NCBI RefSeq assembly: GCF_003434055.1
Contig: NZ_QVEX01000018.1
Location: 1 to 64,000, forward strand
Length of the DNA: 64,000 nt
DNA from: Enterocloster aldenensis
GTDB taxonomy: Bacteria; Bacillota; Clostridia; Lachnospirales; Lachnospiraceae
Direction: 5' to 3'
The position numbers and the translations under genes were made by a program. The notes beneath the pieces were generated by a model. It saw nothing but the letters and a program-made list of their open reading frames with translations, was not told where the DNA came from and made no database searches. How positions within the stretch are numbered: the stretch's first letter is position 1; each line of letters opens with the position of its first letter. This document shows positions 1 through 9,363 of the stretch, piece by piece.

Positions 1-620
1 TCTTCCCCAAGCCTATAATCCACTGTCGCTGCAAGGTCCTTGGTCTGCCCCTCATCCACAAGATACCAGTAAACCACTTTATCTCCGTTATTTACCAGAC
101 CCGGAAGGCTTTCTACTTTCTTACCATTAATTGTAATTTTAACCAGCTTCCAGCCTTTGTACGTCTTTGCGGTCACGCCATCGGTGCTCAGCGTATCCGG
201 CTGTAATACCTGGACCGTTGCATGCAGGTCGATGTGGTCCCCGGTCTGGATTTCTCCCCCAAGCCTATAATCCCCCGTCGCCGCAAGGTCCTTCGTCTGC
301 CCCTCATCCACGCTGTAGTTGTAGATGACCGCATCACCGTTGTTCACGGTTGCCGGCAGGCTTTCCACTACCTCACCGTTGATTGTTATGCTACTCAGCT
401 TCCAGCCTTTGTACGTCTTTGCGGTCACGCCATCGGTGCTCAGCGTATCCGGCTGTAATACCTGGACCGTTGCCTTCAGGTCAATATGGTCACCGGTCTG
501 GACCTCTTCACCAAGCCTATAATCCACCGTCGCCGTAAGGTTTTTGGTCTTATCCACATCCACTACAAACTTGGCATAATAGGTGGTTCCATCTACCCAT
601 ACATTATCCGATTCCTTTGT
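1..620 (-). repeat. 252-bp tandem repeats inside the surface-protein gene
   Basis: The string aagcctataatcc recurs at 9, 261 and (as aagcctat) 513, and gtacgtctttgc at 159 and 411, giving a period of exactly 252 bp (84 codons). At least two copies plus part of a third are in the window and the array continues past base 1. Copies are nearly identical in DNA over long blocks, which suggests recent duplication or homogenisation. Confidence 0.9.
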
Positions 621-3600
621 CGGTATAAACATCTCACCGCTTACTATTTTTTGTGTACAGGAAAAATCATAATACCAACCATCAAATTTATATCCTTCAT
701 CAGCCACTGCCCTCGAGCCTTGTGCCTTTCCCGTTGCAGGTGCTAAAGTTTCATTTAATTTGCTTACATGCCCACCATCTTTTGCTACATAATTAATAGT
801 AACATTACTATCTTCTTCAAAATGTGCTGTATACGTAGCAGCTACATTCAATCCCCCTACTTTAGGTGGTACATAGGTCACTTCGGTACTTACTTCTTTC
901 CCTGAAGCATTCGTCCATCTCACAAAATGATATCCTGCATTCTCTATTGCAGTCGACCCTTGAGCAACGCCTGTCACCGGTGCGAGATTCTCATAGTTTC
1001 TACTTACATGTCCTCCCACCGATGCTGCATAATTAATCGTGACATTACCCTTCTGCCGCCAAATAGCAAATAATTCAGTATTATCATTTATTGATATTGT
1101 TTTATTAGTTCCTTCCCTGGTATATGTCGGATAACTTGCATCTTTATTTTCATCCCAACCAAGGAAATCATATCCGGCTCTGCTGGGTATCGTATCAAAA
1201 CGAACATTTACAACGCTTCCTGCCGCATATTCATTACTTCCAGGAACATTAATATCCCCACCGTTCGGATTATATCTTAATTCGAACTTTTCATTGTCCC
1301 GGATGACACCGTCAACATTCCAATATGTTCTTCCATTTGCCTCTTCTCTGAACTTAATTACATACCACTCAATGCGCTGAGTTGCCGGGTTATAATTCAG
1401 TTTACCGTTTAAAACAGCCTTAATCTGTGCATCAGTCGGCTTAGACTGCAGATTAGCAGCAACATTGTCAAGATTATTGTTAACCGAAACAGGTGTTTTT
1501 AATGATCCCTGTAGAGTTTTTGCAGAGGATAATGGGTAATACAGACTGGCTCCATACCCAGCTGGTTCATATTGGATTTCTCCATCTATCCTTATATAAA
1601 AATATGCAGTATTCCTACTGTCGGTCCCATCTTCATCTATCCAGATTGCGTATAGAACTGCCCCTTCCTTTATTGAACTATCAGACGGTTCTATTTTAGG
1701 GATATATACTGATCCCTTTCCAGATGGATCGGTAGACCATCCAACAAATGTTTTACCGTTATTTGAGATACCAACATCTTCCGGTTCTGGCAAGGTTATC
1801 TTTCCATCGCTCAAAGAAAGCGACGTAGGACCACCACTTCCCCCATTTGCATGAAATGTTATCAACGGCGCCCTATACCAAAAATGTAGTTGCGTAATTG
1901 GATTTGAATATCTATTTCCACTCTTGGTTTGGTATAAAGTACCGTCCTTATAATAAACCGTGCCTATACTTGTAGAATTGTATGACGCTCCTATTGTTGC
2001 TTTATCAAATCTATAAGTTGAAGTAAGCCCCATTTTCCCGATTATATCAGACGCTAAATCAGAAATCTTATGTGCCTCTCCATTTGAAGTCCACAAATCA
2101 AATCCGTCATTAACACTTCCCAATTCAGCCCCAGTAGCTGAGTTCATAACATACACATTCAATTCAGCTGATGTAAAATATCTCTTAAATGTAATCGTAT
2201 ATACAGAAAAATGATCCGCTTCGAAGGATATAGACTTTATACTTGCTCCGTCTGCAACATCAACTGCTTCGGATACAGATTCAACAGAAACAACATCCCC
2301 ACTGGTTATATCTGCCTGGGCCACTTCTTCTTTAGTAGTCTCTACATACATGACCTCAACCACATCTGCATCTTTACTGTTTTCTTCAATCGGAGTACCT
2401 GTAAAAGTAACTTGAACAGAACCACTCCAAATCTGATCATCCAGTTTATTTCCATCTGCATCCAGCAAATCTATATTGTAAGAAAGGGCAGCTAATACTT
2501 CTTGCTCTTCTCCCTCAATATTTTCTTTTACCGCATCCTCAATACCATACACTACGCTGGCAACCGCCTGAACCCCTGCCGGAAGAACGCCTTCATCAGC
2601 CTGTATATGGATTACAGTACCGTCTTCCATAACAATAGGATCAAACACGACCGCCGGATGCTCCCCAGTCTCCGTCATATAGACTTCAATCTCCTGCTCC
2701 TCATAAATCTCAGGAACAGAATACCATGCGGTTTGTGAACCATCCTCATTGTCCGTAACGGAATCTACTGAAAGGATTTCCCCATTCGCAGTCACACTCT
2801 CAACTGCATACCCAATCTGGTTCTTAACACCAAAGCTTAACGCCTGGCCTTCCTCAACGCCTCTTGGTCCTTCAACGATACGGGCGCTGGCTTCCGGGTA
2901 GATGGCATAAGAAATCTTATAGCCCTCAAAGTCATCCAAAGCTTTCAGCTGGTTGATGGTAGTCACATAAACCTTAGCAGTGGAACAATAACCGATTCCA
3001 ACCAAATCGTTTGTTCCTGCCGCAGAAACATTATCATCTTTTGCAGGTGCCTCGGTTGGCTTAGCCTCCGACGGTGAAGCCACATCCGGAACCGTCTGTG
3101 CCGGTGTCTCAGTCGCGCCTTCGTCCGCAGAACCGCTCTCACTCTCAGCGGGCGCTGCCGTTGTCTCATCCGTACCAGGTATAGTTGTCTCGCCGTCAGC
3201 CGCTGTAGTGGTTTCATCAGTTGAATCCTGAGTAGGCTCAGTGGAATCAGTAGGATCTGCTGCTTCTGTTGACTCCTCCTTACTTGGTGCCTCAGTTTCT
3301 TCGGACGTTGCCGCCTCTTCCTTGGTGGGAGCCTCTGTCTCCTTTGGCTCTTCCTCTTTCTCAGGTTCCGGGGCTTCGGTCTCTTCCTTGGCTTCGGTTT
3401 CTTCCTTAGCTTCCGTCTTGTCTGCCGCGTCCCCATTCTCATTATCCGCAACCATTGGTGCATTGTGACGGATGATGGATGCCACAGGCTCATTTACTTC
3501 GGCTTCAGGTGCTTCCGTTTCAGGTGCTTCTGTCTTCTCCGGCTCGGCTGCTTCCTGAGTTTTTTCCTCAGCAGCTTCCGTTGTTGCCGGTTCTTCTGTC

Positions 3601-4454
3601 TGAGCCTCTGTCTGGCTTTCTTCCGGAGCAGTTGTTGTCTCATCCGGCAAGGTTGCCTGAGTCTCATCCGCAGCCTCCGTTGTTTCATCCGGAACCGTGG
3701 CGGATTCCTCCGGAGCTGCTGTGGTCTCATCTGCCGCATCTGTTGAGCCGTCCGGTGCTGCCGTGGTTTCGTCTACAGCCGGCGCCGTGGTCTCAGCCTG
3801 GCTCCCGGTCTCTGACGGTGCTGTGGTCTCATCTGCGCCAGGCCCATTAGTGTCTTCCGGCAACGGTGCAGGTTTTTCTACTGGCTTGGAAATGAGATTC
3901 ACTTCCTCATCGCCATAAGCAGCCTCATAACTCTTTACAGTAACCCGCTTGGTCTTCTTGACCTTTTCTGTGCCGTCATCCATCCTTGTGATTTCAGTGG
4001 TACAGCTGATGGTATCTTCTCCATTATTGATATATAAGAAGATAATCTCTTCATCGCCGGTTACCATATACATGTCGTCAGCATCTTCCGGCAGCCGTAC
4101 GAACACCCTTAATTCTGCGTCCATACTTCCGCCATCCGGATCAGGGAATGCTTCATAGATTTTCCCCTCCCCAAAGAAGAGTTTCTCAAATTCAGCAATC
4201 TTTCCATTGGTGAAATCGAGATCCCCTGCCGTCACTTCATTGCCATCGGCTATTGCTTCATCAATGGCTTTGACAAGCTGTGAACCGCTCATCGAGAAGG
4301 TGACGGATTCTGACGATGTGGCTGCAAGGGCCGTATTCATATCCGCACCGACATTGGTTAGGATCATGGCTGCTGCAAGCACGAACGCCAGAAGTCTTTT
4401 TTGAGCACTGTACACTGTCCGCGACAATGCCCTAGACCTTTTTCTTCCTTCCAT
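1..4454 (-). CDS. Large secreted repeat-containing surface protein (partial, C-terminus outside window)
   Basis: Open from ATG 4454 to the window edge, about 1484 codons without a stop. An SD-like AGGAGAATAAGT precedes the start. The N-terminus is a basic, hydrophobic signal peptide (LLAFVLAAAMILTNVGA) with likely cleavage near TALA-A at about residue 45. From about residue 185 to 475 is a Thr/Glu/Ala/Pro-rich stalk (ETTAAPEES-type repeats). Later come InlB/Listeria-Bacteroides-type repeats (FHANGGSGG, FELRYNPNGGDINVPGS, GYDFLGWDENK) and two VTINYxAxxGGHVS repeats with GYxFxxW motifs. From about residue 1290 a near-identical 84-residue repeat begins and continues past the edge. Inference: exported wall-associated adhesin. 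The anchor, which would be C-terminal, is not visible. Confidence 0.85.
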   Translation of the reverse strand, partial: MEGRKRSRALSRTVYSAQKRLLAFVLAAAMILTNVGADMNTALAATSSESVTFSMSGSQLVKAIDEAIADGNEVTAGDLDFTNGKIAEFEKLFFGEGKIYEAFPDPDGGSMDAELRVFVRLPEDADDMYMVTGDEEIIFLYINNGEDTISCTTEITRMDDGTEKVKKTKRVTVKSYEAAYGDEEVNLISKPVEKPAPLPEDTNGPGADETTAPSETGSQAETTAPAVDETTAAPDGSTDAADETTAAPEESATVPDETTEAADETQATLPDETTTAPEESQTEAQTEEPATTEAAEEKTQEAAEPEKTEAPETEAPEAEVNEPVASIIRHNAPMVADNENGDAADKTEAKEETEAKEETEAPEPEKEEEPKETEAPTKEEAATSEETEAPSKEESTEAADPTDSTEPTQDSTDETTTAADGETTIPGTDETTAAPAESESGSADEGATETPAQTVPDVASPSEAKPTEAPAKDDNVSAAGTNDLVGIGYCSTAKVYVTTINQLKALDDFEGYKISYAIYPEASARIVEGPRGVEEGQALSFGVKNQIGYAVESVTANGEILSVDSVTDNEDGSQTAWYSVPEIYEEQEIEVYMTETGEHPAVVFDPIVMEDGTVIHIQADEGVLPAGVQAVASVVYGIEDAVKENIEGEEQEVLAALSYNIDLLDADGNKLDDQIWSGSVQVTFTGTPIEENSKDADVVEVMYVETTKEEVAQADITSGDVVSVESVSEAVDVADGASIKSISFEADHFSVYTITFKRYFTSAELNVYVMNSATGAELGSVNDGFDLWTSNGEAHKISDLASDIIGKMGLTSTYRFDKATIGASYNSTSIGTVYYKDGTLYQTKSGNRYSNPITQLHFWYRAPLITFHANGGSGGPTSLSLSDGKITLPEPEDVGISNNGKTFVGWSTDPSGKGSVYIPKIEPSDSSIKEGAVLYAIWIDEDGTDSRNTAYFYIRIDGEIQYEPAGYGASLYYPLSSAKTLQGSLKTPVSVNNNLDNVAANLQSKPTDAQIKAVLNGKLNYNPATQRIEWYVIKFREEANGRTYWNVDGVIRDNEKFELRYNPNGGDINVPGSNEYAAGSVVNVRFDTIPSRAGYDFLGWDENKDASYPTYTREGTNKTISINDNTELFAIWRQKGNVTINYAASVGGHVSRNYENLAPVTGVAQGSTAIENAGYHFVRWTNASGKEVSTEVTYVPPKVGGLNVAATYTAHFEEDSNVTINYVAKDGGHVSKLNETLAPATGKAQGSRAVADEGYKFDGWYYDFSCTQKIVSGEMFIPTKESDNVWVDGTTYYAKFVVDVDKTKNLTATVDYRLGEEVQTGDHIDLKATVQVLQPDTLSTDGVTAKTYKGWKLSSITINGEVVESLPATVNNGDAVIYNYSVDEGQTKDLAATGDYRLGGEIQTGDHIDLHATVQVLQPDTLSTDGVTAKTYKGWKLVKITINGKKVESLPGLVNNGDKVVYWYLVDEGQTKDLAATVDYRLGE

Positions 4455-4873
4455 ACTTATTCTCCTCTCTTGATATTTCTTTTCCAAACATAGGATAAAT
4501 TTCAACTATCTGGAACAAGTATATCAAACGACAGTTACAAACGGGTTACAATTTAAGAAAAGTTAAAATTTTTCTTAAATTATTCCTGCCCATTCCTAAC
4601 CTCTGTAATAATAATAGCAAACACGGCGTTACAAGGGGCGTTACTTCATGCAGCTTTTTTGTTACTATTTCCATTCTCCTTCTCAATATTAGTTTTTAGT
4701 TTATAACCAATTTTGTATTTTGGGACGCACATCAATCATAAATTGTCGAATAATATCCCGAATTTCTATAATGAGATTTTTTCTCGTTCATTATTGCATT
4801 TTCCCCTCTTCCTATGGTACAATAGAACCATTGATCTTGATGAGTTTTTTTCTCTCAGAAAGCGAGGTATCCC
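4455..4873. promoter_or_regulatory. Divergent intergenic region with direct and inverted repeats
   Basis: A 419-bp AT-rich gap between the divergent surface-protein and ATPase genes. GTTACAA occurs at 4534-4540 and 4545-4551 (11-bp step), and GGCGTTAC at 4625-4632 and 4637-4644 (12-bp step). A perfect 12-bp inverted repeat is at 4550-4561 / 4570-4581. Repeats stepped by about one helical turn are typical of response-regulator sites, but no regulator can be named. No gene was found here. Confidence 0.4.
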
Positions 4874-6067
4874 ATGCTGGTTCAGCTTACATTGAAGAAT
4901 TTTAAGATATTCAAGGAGGAAACCCTGTTGGACTGTATTCCCGGCCCAATTAATGAGCATAAGGCATCCCTGATAAAGGATCCGCTGGATGGCGAACAGT
5001 TCCTCCCTGTCATCTCCATCTACGGACCAAACAGCAGCGGTAAGTCTACGGTCCTGCAGGGACTCACATACCTGTCCGCCCTTATCACGTCCCCGGCATC
5101 ACCATCATCCATGCCGGCTGCCCCCCAGCAGCTTTCATACTGCATGGACCCAGCCTGCAGCGGCATTCCCACTGAGTTTGATGTCCTGTTCCGCCATAGC
5201 GGATTCCTGTTCCGCTATCAGCTTCATCTCTGCAAGGGAATCATCAGGGAAGAGAATCTTTTCTACGGCCGGCTTGGCAAGGATGATGCCGGCATCCTTT
5301 TTAATAGGAAGGAATCCGAATTTCATTTAGGGAAAACCGTGCCGCCGGTCCAGATTGGACAGCTCCCTTCAGACCGTCCTCTCCTTCTGCTTTTGTTCCA
5401 TTCCCTGAACCGCGCTTCAATACCCTGCGAATCCGTGCAGGCTGCATTTTCCTGGTTCCGGGATATCCATTTCCTGTCCCCGGATTGCCCGGACAGCCCA
5501 GCCTTCCCGCAGCTCTCCCATGAGCCGGACATGCAGGCTGCGATATGTTCTGCGCTGCAGGCCATGGATTTGGATATTACCGGTTACAGGACCATTAAAA
5601 AGGAAGGAACGGATGAAACGCAATTATTGATTACACATACTCCTGCAGCCTCTACCAGCTATGAATTACCCTTTAGCGAGGAATCAAGGGGAACCAGAAA
5701 GCTTTTGTCCATCCTGCCGGACATACTCATCAGCCTGAAGGAGGGGCATCTGGTTGTGGCGGATGACCTGGATTCCCTGCTGCATCCCCACCTGCTCCGG
5801 TACATAACCAGCCTTTATACGAGACACGAGAAAAATCCTCACGGTTCCCAGCTTATATTTACCAGCCATAATACGGCCATCCTGATGCCCACCGTACTCA
5901 GGCGGGATGAAATATGGCTCTGTTCCCGCCCCACCGGAGAAGATGCACAGCTCTATCCACTTTCATGGTATAAAAAAGAAAACGGCCTCATCCCGCGAAA
6001 CGATGAGGCCTATGGCAAGCAATATCTGGAAGGGCGTTATGGCGCCAGCCCTAAGATATCCAGATAA
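4874..6067 (+). CDS. AAA family ATPase of the OLD/RecF-like (AAA_15/AAA_21) type
   Basis: A 397-residue SMC/RecF-like ATPase. It opens with the typical LTLKNFKIFKEE strand and has Walker A GPNSSGKST at residues 51-59. The Walker B region VVADDLDSLLHP lies near residue 293, with the second acid Asp rather than the common Glu. An H-loop (LIFTSHNTAIL) follows near residue 330. There is no TOPRIM nuclease domain, and no RloB- or nuclease-like partner next to it. SD-like gcgaggt precedes the ATG. It converges on the BTAD gene with a 13-bp gap. Family members often act in phage defence or DNA metabolism; the role here is unknown. Confidence 0.8.
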   Translation: MLVQLTLKNFKIFKEETLLDCIPGPINEHKASLIKDPLDGEQFLPVISIYGPNSSGKSTVLQGLTYLSALITSPASPSSMPAAPQQLSYCMDPACSGIPTEFDVLFRHSGFLFRYQLHLCKGIIREENLFYGRLGKDDAGILFNRKESEFHLGKTVPPVQIGQLPSDRPLLLLLFHSLNRASIPCESVQAAFSWFRDIHFLSPDCPDSPAFPQLSHEPDMQAAICSALQAMDLDITGYRTIKKEGTDETQLLITHTPAASTSYELPFSEESRGTRKLLSILPDILISLKEGHLVVADDLDSLLHPHLLRYITSLYTRHEKNPHGSQLIFTSHNTAILMPTVLRRDEIWLCSRPTGEDAQLYPLSWYKKENGLIPRNDEAYGKQYLEGRYGASPKISR

Positions 6068-6080
6068 TATTCAGTTTCTG

Positions 6081-7298
6081 TTACAGCAGGCTTTCAGGCA
6101 TTACCTGATAGTTCAGTTTCACCCGTCTTCCCCCATCCCACAGATGGAGGTTCCTGTCAATACGTTCGAAAATCCTGAGACAGTATTCCTGGGAGGTGCC
6201 GTTAAGCATCACCAGGTACTGGCTGGGATTGTAGCAGGTAAACACATCCCCTTTCCTGATTGAATTGCCGATGGCTTCATGGAGCTTGGAGGATGCTGCC
6301 TTTAAAAGTTCCCCGCCGGTATCCAGCGGCTTCCCTTTGGAATCCAGCAGGGTGCAGCACAGAAGCACATTGGTGAAATCAATCCTCTCAGACATGCGGA
6401 CCAGCAGCCGGTAACAATCGATGAATGCGGGATAGGAACAATAATATGGGCCGTTCACCCTGTCCCTCTCATGGAGACTGTCCCTTATATCCTTAAGCGT
6501 ATCCGAGGTATAGCGGATCTGGCCGCTCATGGTCCTGAACCGTTCCAGCATTTTCTCAGATGGCGGCAGTCCCTGTTCCTCAAAGTACTGGGTCACGGCC
6601 TGGTCATATACCTGCATTGCATCCTTGAAGCGTTTCATGGCAATAAGACAGTCAATCTTCATAATCTGGCATTCTTCATAAGGATACAGGTCACAGGCAT
6701 CAGAGGCCAACTCCAGCAGGTCCGTGTATTCCCGGTTATCCTTCATGATATAATATGCCATCCTGAGACAGTCAAAGTACAGTTCCTGATACCGGACCCC
6801 AATGATGGATACCCACTTTTCTCCTGCCAGCTGGGCCATGAACTCCCCCTGGTATAACCCGCACGCCTTTTTTAAAAGGGATTCATCTCTTTGTTTCAGC
6901 GCTTTATGGGCCGTTATCTCAAAGTCCTTTGCATCAATATACACAGGCACCCCTCCTCCGTCCCACCGGTATATGCCGCTGTCCGTGCGTATGTATTCAT
7001 GCTCCGGCAGGCCACAGCCCTCCAGGGTCTTCCGCAGCCTAAACACTGCCGCCCTCAGGCTGCCGGATGGATTGGTATTCTCCCCATTGCCATAAAGCAT
7101 GTCCAGAAGCTCTTCCCTGAGTACGCCCTTATCCCCTGCGTATAAAAGAATCAGGAACAGCTGGAGCATCTTCCCCTGGGGATTCCCCATCAGCGGCATG
7201 GGCTTCCTGTTGTACTCCACCATGACTGTTCCCATCATAAATACAGTTATGCCTTCATGCTCCATCCCAGGTACATAGGCGTCCTGCTCTGTATTCAT
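6081..7298 (-). CDS. BTAD-domain transcriptional regulator with GGDEF-like C-terminal domain
   Basis: A 405-residue protein. Residues 15-115 resemble the OmpR-like winged helix of SARP/AfsR regulators (LFLILLYAGDKGVLREELLDMLYG, then LRAAVFRLRKTLEG). Residues about 120-260 are a helical BTAD region. The last ~120 residues (SIRKGDVFTCYNPSQYLVML then RIFERIDRNL) look like a degenerate GGDEF/cyclase fold without the GGDEF motif. Start supported by AGGGGGATACGAT before the ATG. A perfect 7-3-7 inverted repeat lies just upstream. Expected role: DNA-binding regulator that may sense a ligand or partner through its C-terminus. Targets are unknown. Confidence 0.8.
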   Translation of the reverse strand: MNTEQDAYVPGMEHEGITVFMMGTVMVEYNRKPMPLMGNPQGKMLQLFLILLYAGDKGVLREELLDMLYGNGENTNPSGSLRAAVFRLRKTLEGCGLPEHEYIRTDSGIYRWDGGGVPVYIDAKDFEITAHKALKQRDESLLKKACGLYQGEFMAQLAGEKWVSIIGVRYQELYFDCLRMAYYIMKDNREYTDLLELASDACDLYPYEECQIMKIDCLIAMKRFKDAMQVYDQAVTQYFEEQGLPPSEKMLERFRTMSGQIRYTSDTLKDIRDSLHERDRVNGPYYCSYPAFIDCYRLLVRMSERIDFTNVLLCCTLLDSKGKPLDTGGELLKAASSKLHEAIGNSIRKGDVFTCYNPSQYLVMLNGTSQEYCLRIFERIDRNLHLWDGGRRVKLNYQVMPESLL

Positions 7299-7321
7299 AT
7301 CGTATCCCCCTGCACAATAGC

Positions 7322-7338
7322 GTTATATTGCATATAAC
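7322..7338. promoter_or_regulatory. Palindromic operator candidate upstream of the BTAD regulator
   Basis: GTTATAT-TGC-ATATAAC, a perfect 7-bp inverted repeat with 3-bp spacer, 24 bp upstream of the regulator start. Placement suggests autoregulation; this is inference. Confidence 0.4.
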
Positions 7339-7394
7339 ACCATTGTACATTATTTTACGCCATTTATCTACAAATCTTTCCAATTTTCCTCCAT

Positions 7395-8726
7395 CTACCA
7401 CTGCTTTCCCCTCATAAACCAAAAATAATAGGGAATTTCTACCAAAAGCATGACGCTCCATCCGATGGCACAGGCATATGCCACGCCCTGCATTCCAATC
7501 CCAGGCGCCAGAAGGTATACAAACACCACCCGCAGGCCGGTCTGGACAAACGTCCCCAAAAGCGTTATGCTCATATTCCCCATGCCGCGGAAAAATCCCT
7601 GGATTCCATTGGTAAATGCAGGAAATATGTAAAATACTGCCATAAGTGCCAGATAACTGCTGCCCAGCTTCACAATCCCCTCATTGCCCGCGGTGACGAA
7701 CAATCCCATCAGCGGCTTTTTGAACAGCGTGATGATAAGTCCGATGCATACCCAATAAAGGAATTCCAGCCGCAGGCCGTGGCAGAACCCTTTCCTGATA
7801 CGCTCCCTTTTCCCGGCTCCCCTGTTCTGTGCCACAAAGGTGGTTATCCCATGGGAAATGCTCTGCTCCGGGGTAAATGCATAATCGTCTATCCTGTTTA
7901 CCGCATTAAATGCAGCAATCAAATCCACACCCAGGGGATTAATGGCGCCCTGGATCAGCAGCTTCCCAACGGGCTGGCAGGACTGCTGCAAAGCGGTCAC
8001 GCTTCCGTATCTCAAGGTCTGCCTGAGAAGTAGGCGGTCCATGGTGAATTCCCCTTTACCAAGCTGCAGCATGGGAATCTTCCTATATACATAGATGATG
8101 CAAAGGATTGCGGAAGCTGCTTCTGCAATCACGGTGGTGATGGCGGAGCACACAATCCCAAATCCAAGGCCGCCAATGAATATCAAATCCAGGACCGCAT
8201 TTAATATAGAGGAAAATGCAAGAAATTTAAGAGGGGTCTTGGAATCGCCCACACTTTTTAACGCGGCCGACACAGCGTTATAAAAATAAGTAAAGGGCGC
8301 GCCTAAAAATATGATGGACAGGTATGTGGAGGCCATTCCAAGGATTTCATCCGGCACATTCAGGGCAGAAAGAAGCGGACGTGAGAAAAAAGCTCCAAGA
8401 ATGGCAACAATGACTGAGAAATAGCAGCCGAATATAACCGTGGTGGACATCTCCCGTTTTAGCTTATCATGCTGCCCTGCCCCGTAGAATTCACTCATCA
8501 GCACGGAAGCACCCATACAGATACCGGAAATGCCCAGGATGACAATGTTCATGACCGGACTGGCCGTGCCTTCCGCGGCCAGGGCCTGCTTCCCAATGAA
8601 ACGGCCCGCTATGATGGAGTCCACTGCATTGTACGTGAGCTGGAACAGATTGCCCAGTATAAGCGGAACTGAATAACGGACCAGATGTTTTGTTATATTT
8701 CCTTCTGTCATGTTTACAGCAGCCAT
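7395..8726 (-). CDS. MATE family multidrug/cation antiporter
   Basis: 443 residues, about 12 hydrophobic segments. N-terminal MTEGNITKHLVRYSVPLILGNLFQLTYNAVDSI is a typical MATE TM1 with the LxNxxQxxYNxxD signature, and the second half begins with the internal repeat (ATALQQSCQPVGKLLIQG). Length is normal for the family. RBS AAGGAGAG lies 6 bp before the ATG. Expected role: Na+- or H+-driven drug or metabolite export at the cytoplasmic membrane. It lies directly downstream of greA on the same strand (50-bp gap). The substrate cannot be read from sequence. First of three MATE genes in the window. Confidence 0.93.
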   Translation of the reverse strand: MAAVNMTEGNITKHLVRYSVPLILGNLFQLTYNAVDSIIAGRFIGKQALAAEGTASPVMNIVILGISGICMGASVLMSEFYGAGQHDKLKREMSTTVIFGCYFSVIVAILGAFFSRPLLSALNVPDEILGMASTYLSIIFLGAPFTYFYNAVSAALKSVGDSKTPLKFLAFSSILNAVLDLIFIGGLGFGIVCSAITTVIAEAASAILCIIYVYRKIPMLQLGKGEFTMDRLLLRQTLRYGSVTALQQSCQPVGKLLIQGAINPLGVDLIAAFNAVNRIDDYAFTPEQSISHGITTFVAQNRGAGKRERIRKGFCHGLRLEFLYWVCIGLIITLFKKPLMGLFVTAGNEGIVKLGSSYLALMAVFYIFPAFTNGIQGFFRGMGNMSITLLGTFVQTGLRVVFVYLLAPGIGMQGVAYACAIGWSVMLLVEIPYYFWFMRGKQW

Positions 8727-8765
8727 GATTGTCTCTCCTTAAGATAACCTTATCTCTTATCATGA

Positions 8766-8791
8766 AACTGCGCAGTTAAAAACTGCGCAGT
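8766..8791. repeat. Duplicated palindrome overlapping the greA stop codon
   Basis: AACTGCGCAGTT occurs twice (8766-8777 and 8780-8791) separated by AA. Each copy is itself a perfect palindrome. The right copy encodes the last greA codons and the left copy overlaps its stop. It can fold as a 12-bp hairpin between greA and the downstream MATE gene, acting as a terminator or processing site. Confidence 0.6.
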
Positions 8792-9279
8792 TTATCGTCC
8801 TCTCCGCCAGTGCTTTTGTCAATGGCGCGGATTTCCACATCATAACCAAAGCGGTCATCCACTTTCACATGTACCCTGTCCCCCACCTTGTGCCTGCGGA
8901 TTGCCTTTCCCAAGGGCGAGTCAATGCTGATCAGCCCCCGAAGGGAATTTCCCCTTACCGTTGTTACCAGCTTGTATTGTTCTGTCTCGTCGTCATCCGG
9001 TATGTATAGCTCCACGGTGTCTCCCAAGCCTACCTCATTGTCCTTGGACTCATCGGAAATAATCCTGGCTGTCTTTATCATCTTCTCCAGATAACGGATA
9101 CGGCTTTCATTGCGGTTCTTGTCCTGCTTTGCGGCCTTGTATTCAAAGTTCTCGCTCAAATCCCCATGGGCCCTGGCCTCCTTAACCGCTTCCAGCGCTT
9201 CCTTTCGGACCACCAGCTTGCGGTACTCTATCTCCTCCTGCATTTTCTCTATATCACTTTTTGTCAGATTATCATACAT
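8776..9279 (-). CDS. greA: Transcription elongation factor GreA
   Basis: A 167-residue GreA/GreB protein. The N-terminal coiled coil carries the conserved tip motif (ARAHGDLSENFEYKAAKQDKN, whose Asp/Glu acids act in RNA polymerase). The C-terminal FKBP-like domain has SPLGKAIRRHKVGD. It stimulates transcript cleavage by backtracked RNA polymerase, releasing stalled complexes. The C-terminus has a short extension (STGGEDDKLRSF) whose codons fall within a duplicated palindrome. Length is slightly above the ~158 of typical GreA. Function confident from family. Confidence 0.93.
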   Translation of the reverse strand: MYDNLTKSDIEKMQEEIEYRKLVVRKEALEAVKEARAHGDLSENFEYKAAKQDKNRNESRIRYLEKMIKTARIISDESKDNEVGLGDTVELYIPDDDETEQYKLVTTVRGNSLRGLISIDSPLGKAIRRHKVGDRVHVKVDDRFGYDVEIRAIDKSTGGEDDKLRSF

Positions 9280-9363
9280 CCTGATTACTTCCCTTTCCGG
9301 CTGACCTGCCCTTCCCGATCAGCTGCTTTTTATTATATTCCATATTCCAGCCCTTTGGCGCAC

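Noticed and set aside
2963..3918. Several open frames on both strands over the Thr/Glu-rich stalk region
   Set aside because: They are by-products of low-complexity repeats in the real minus-strand gene and have no RBS or family features.
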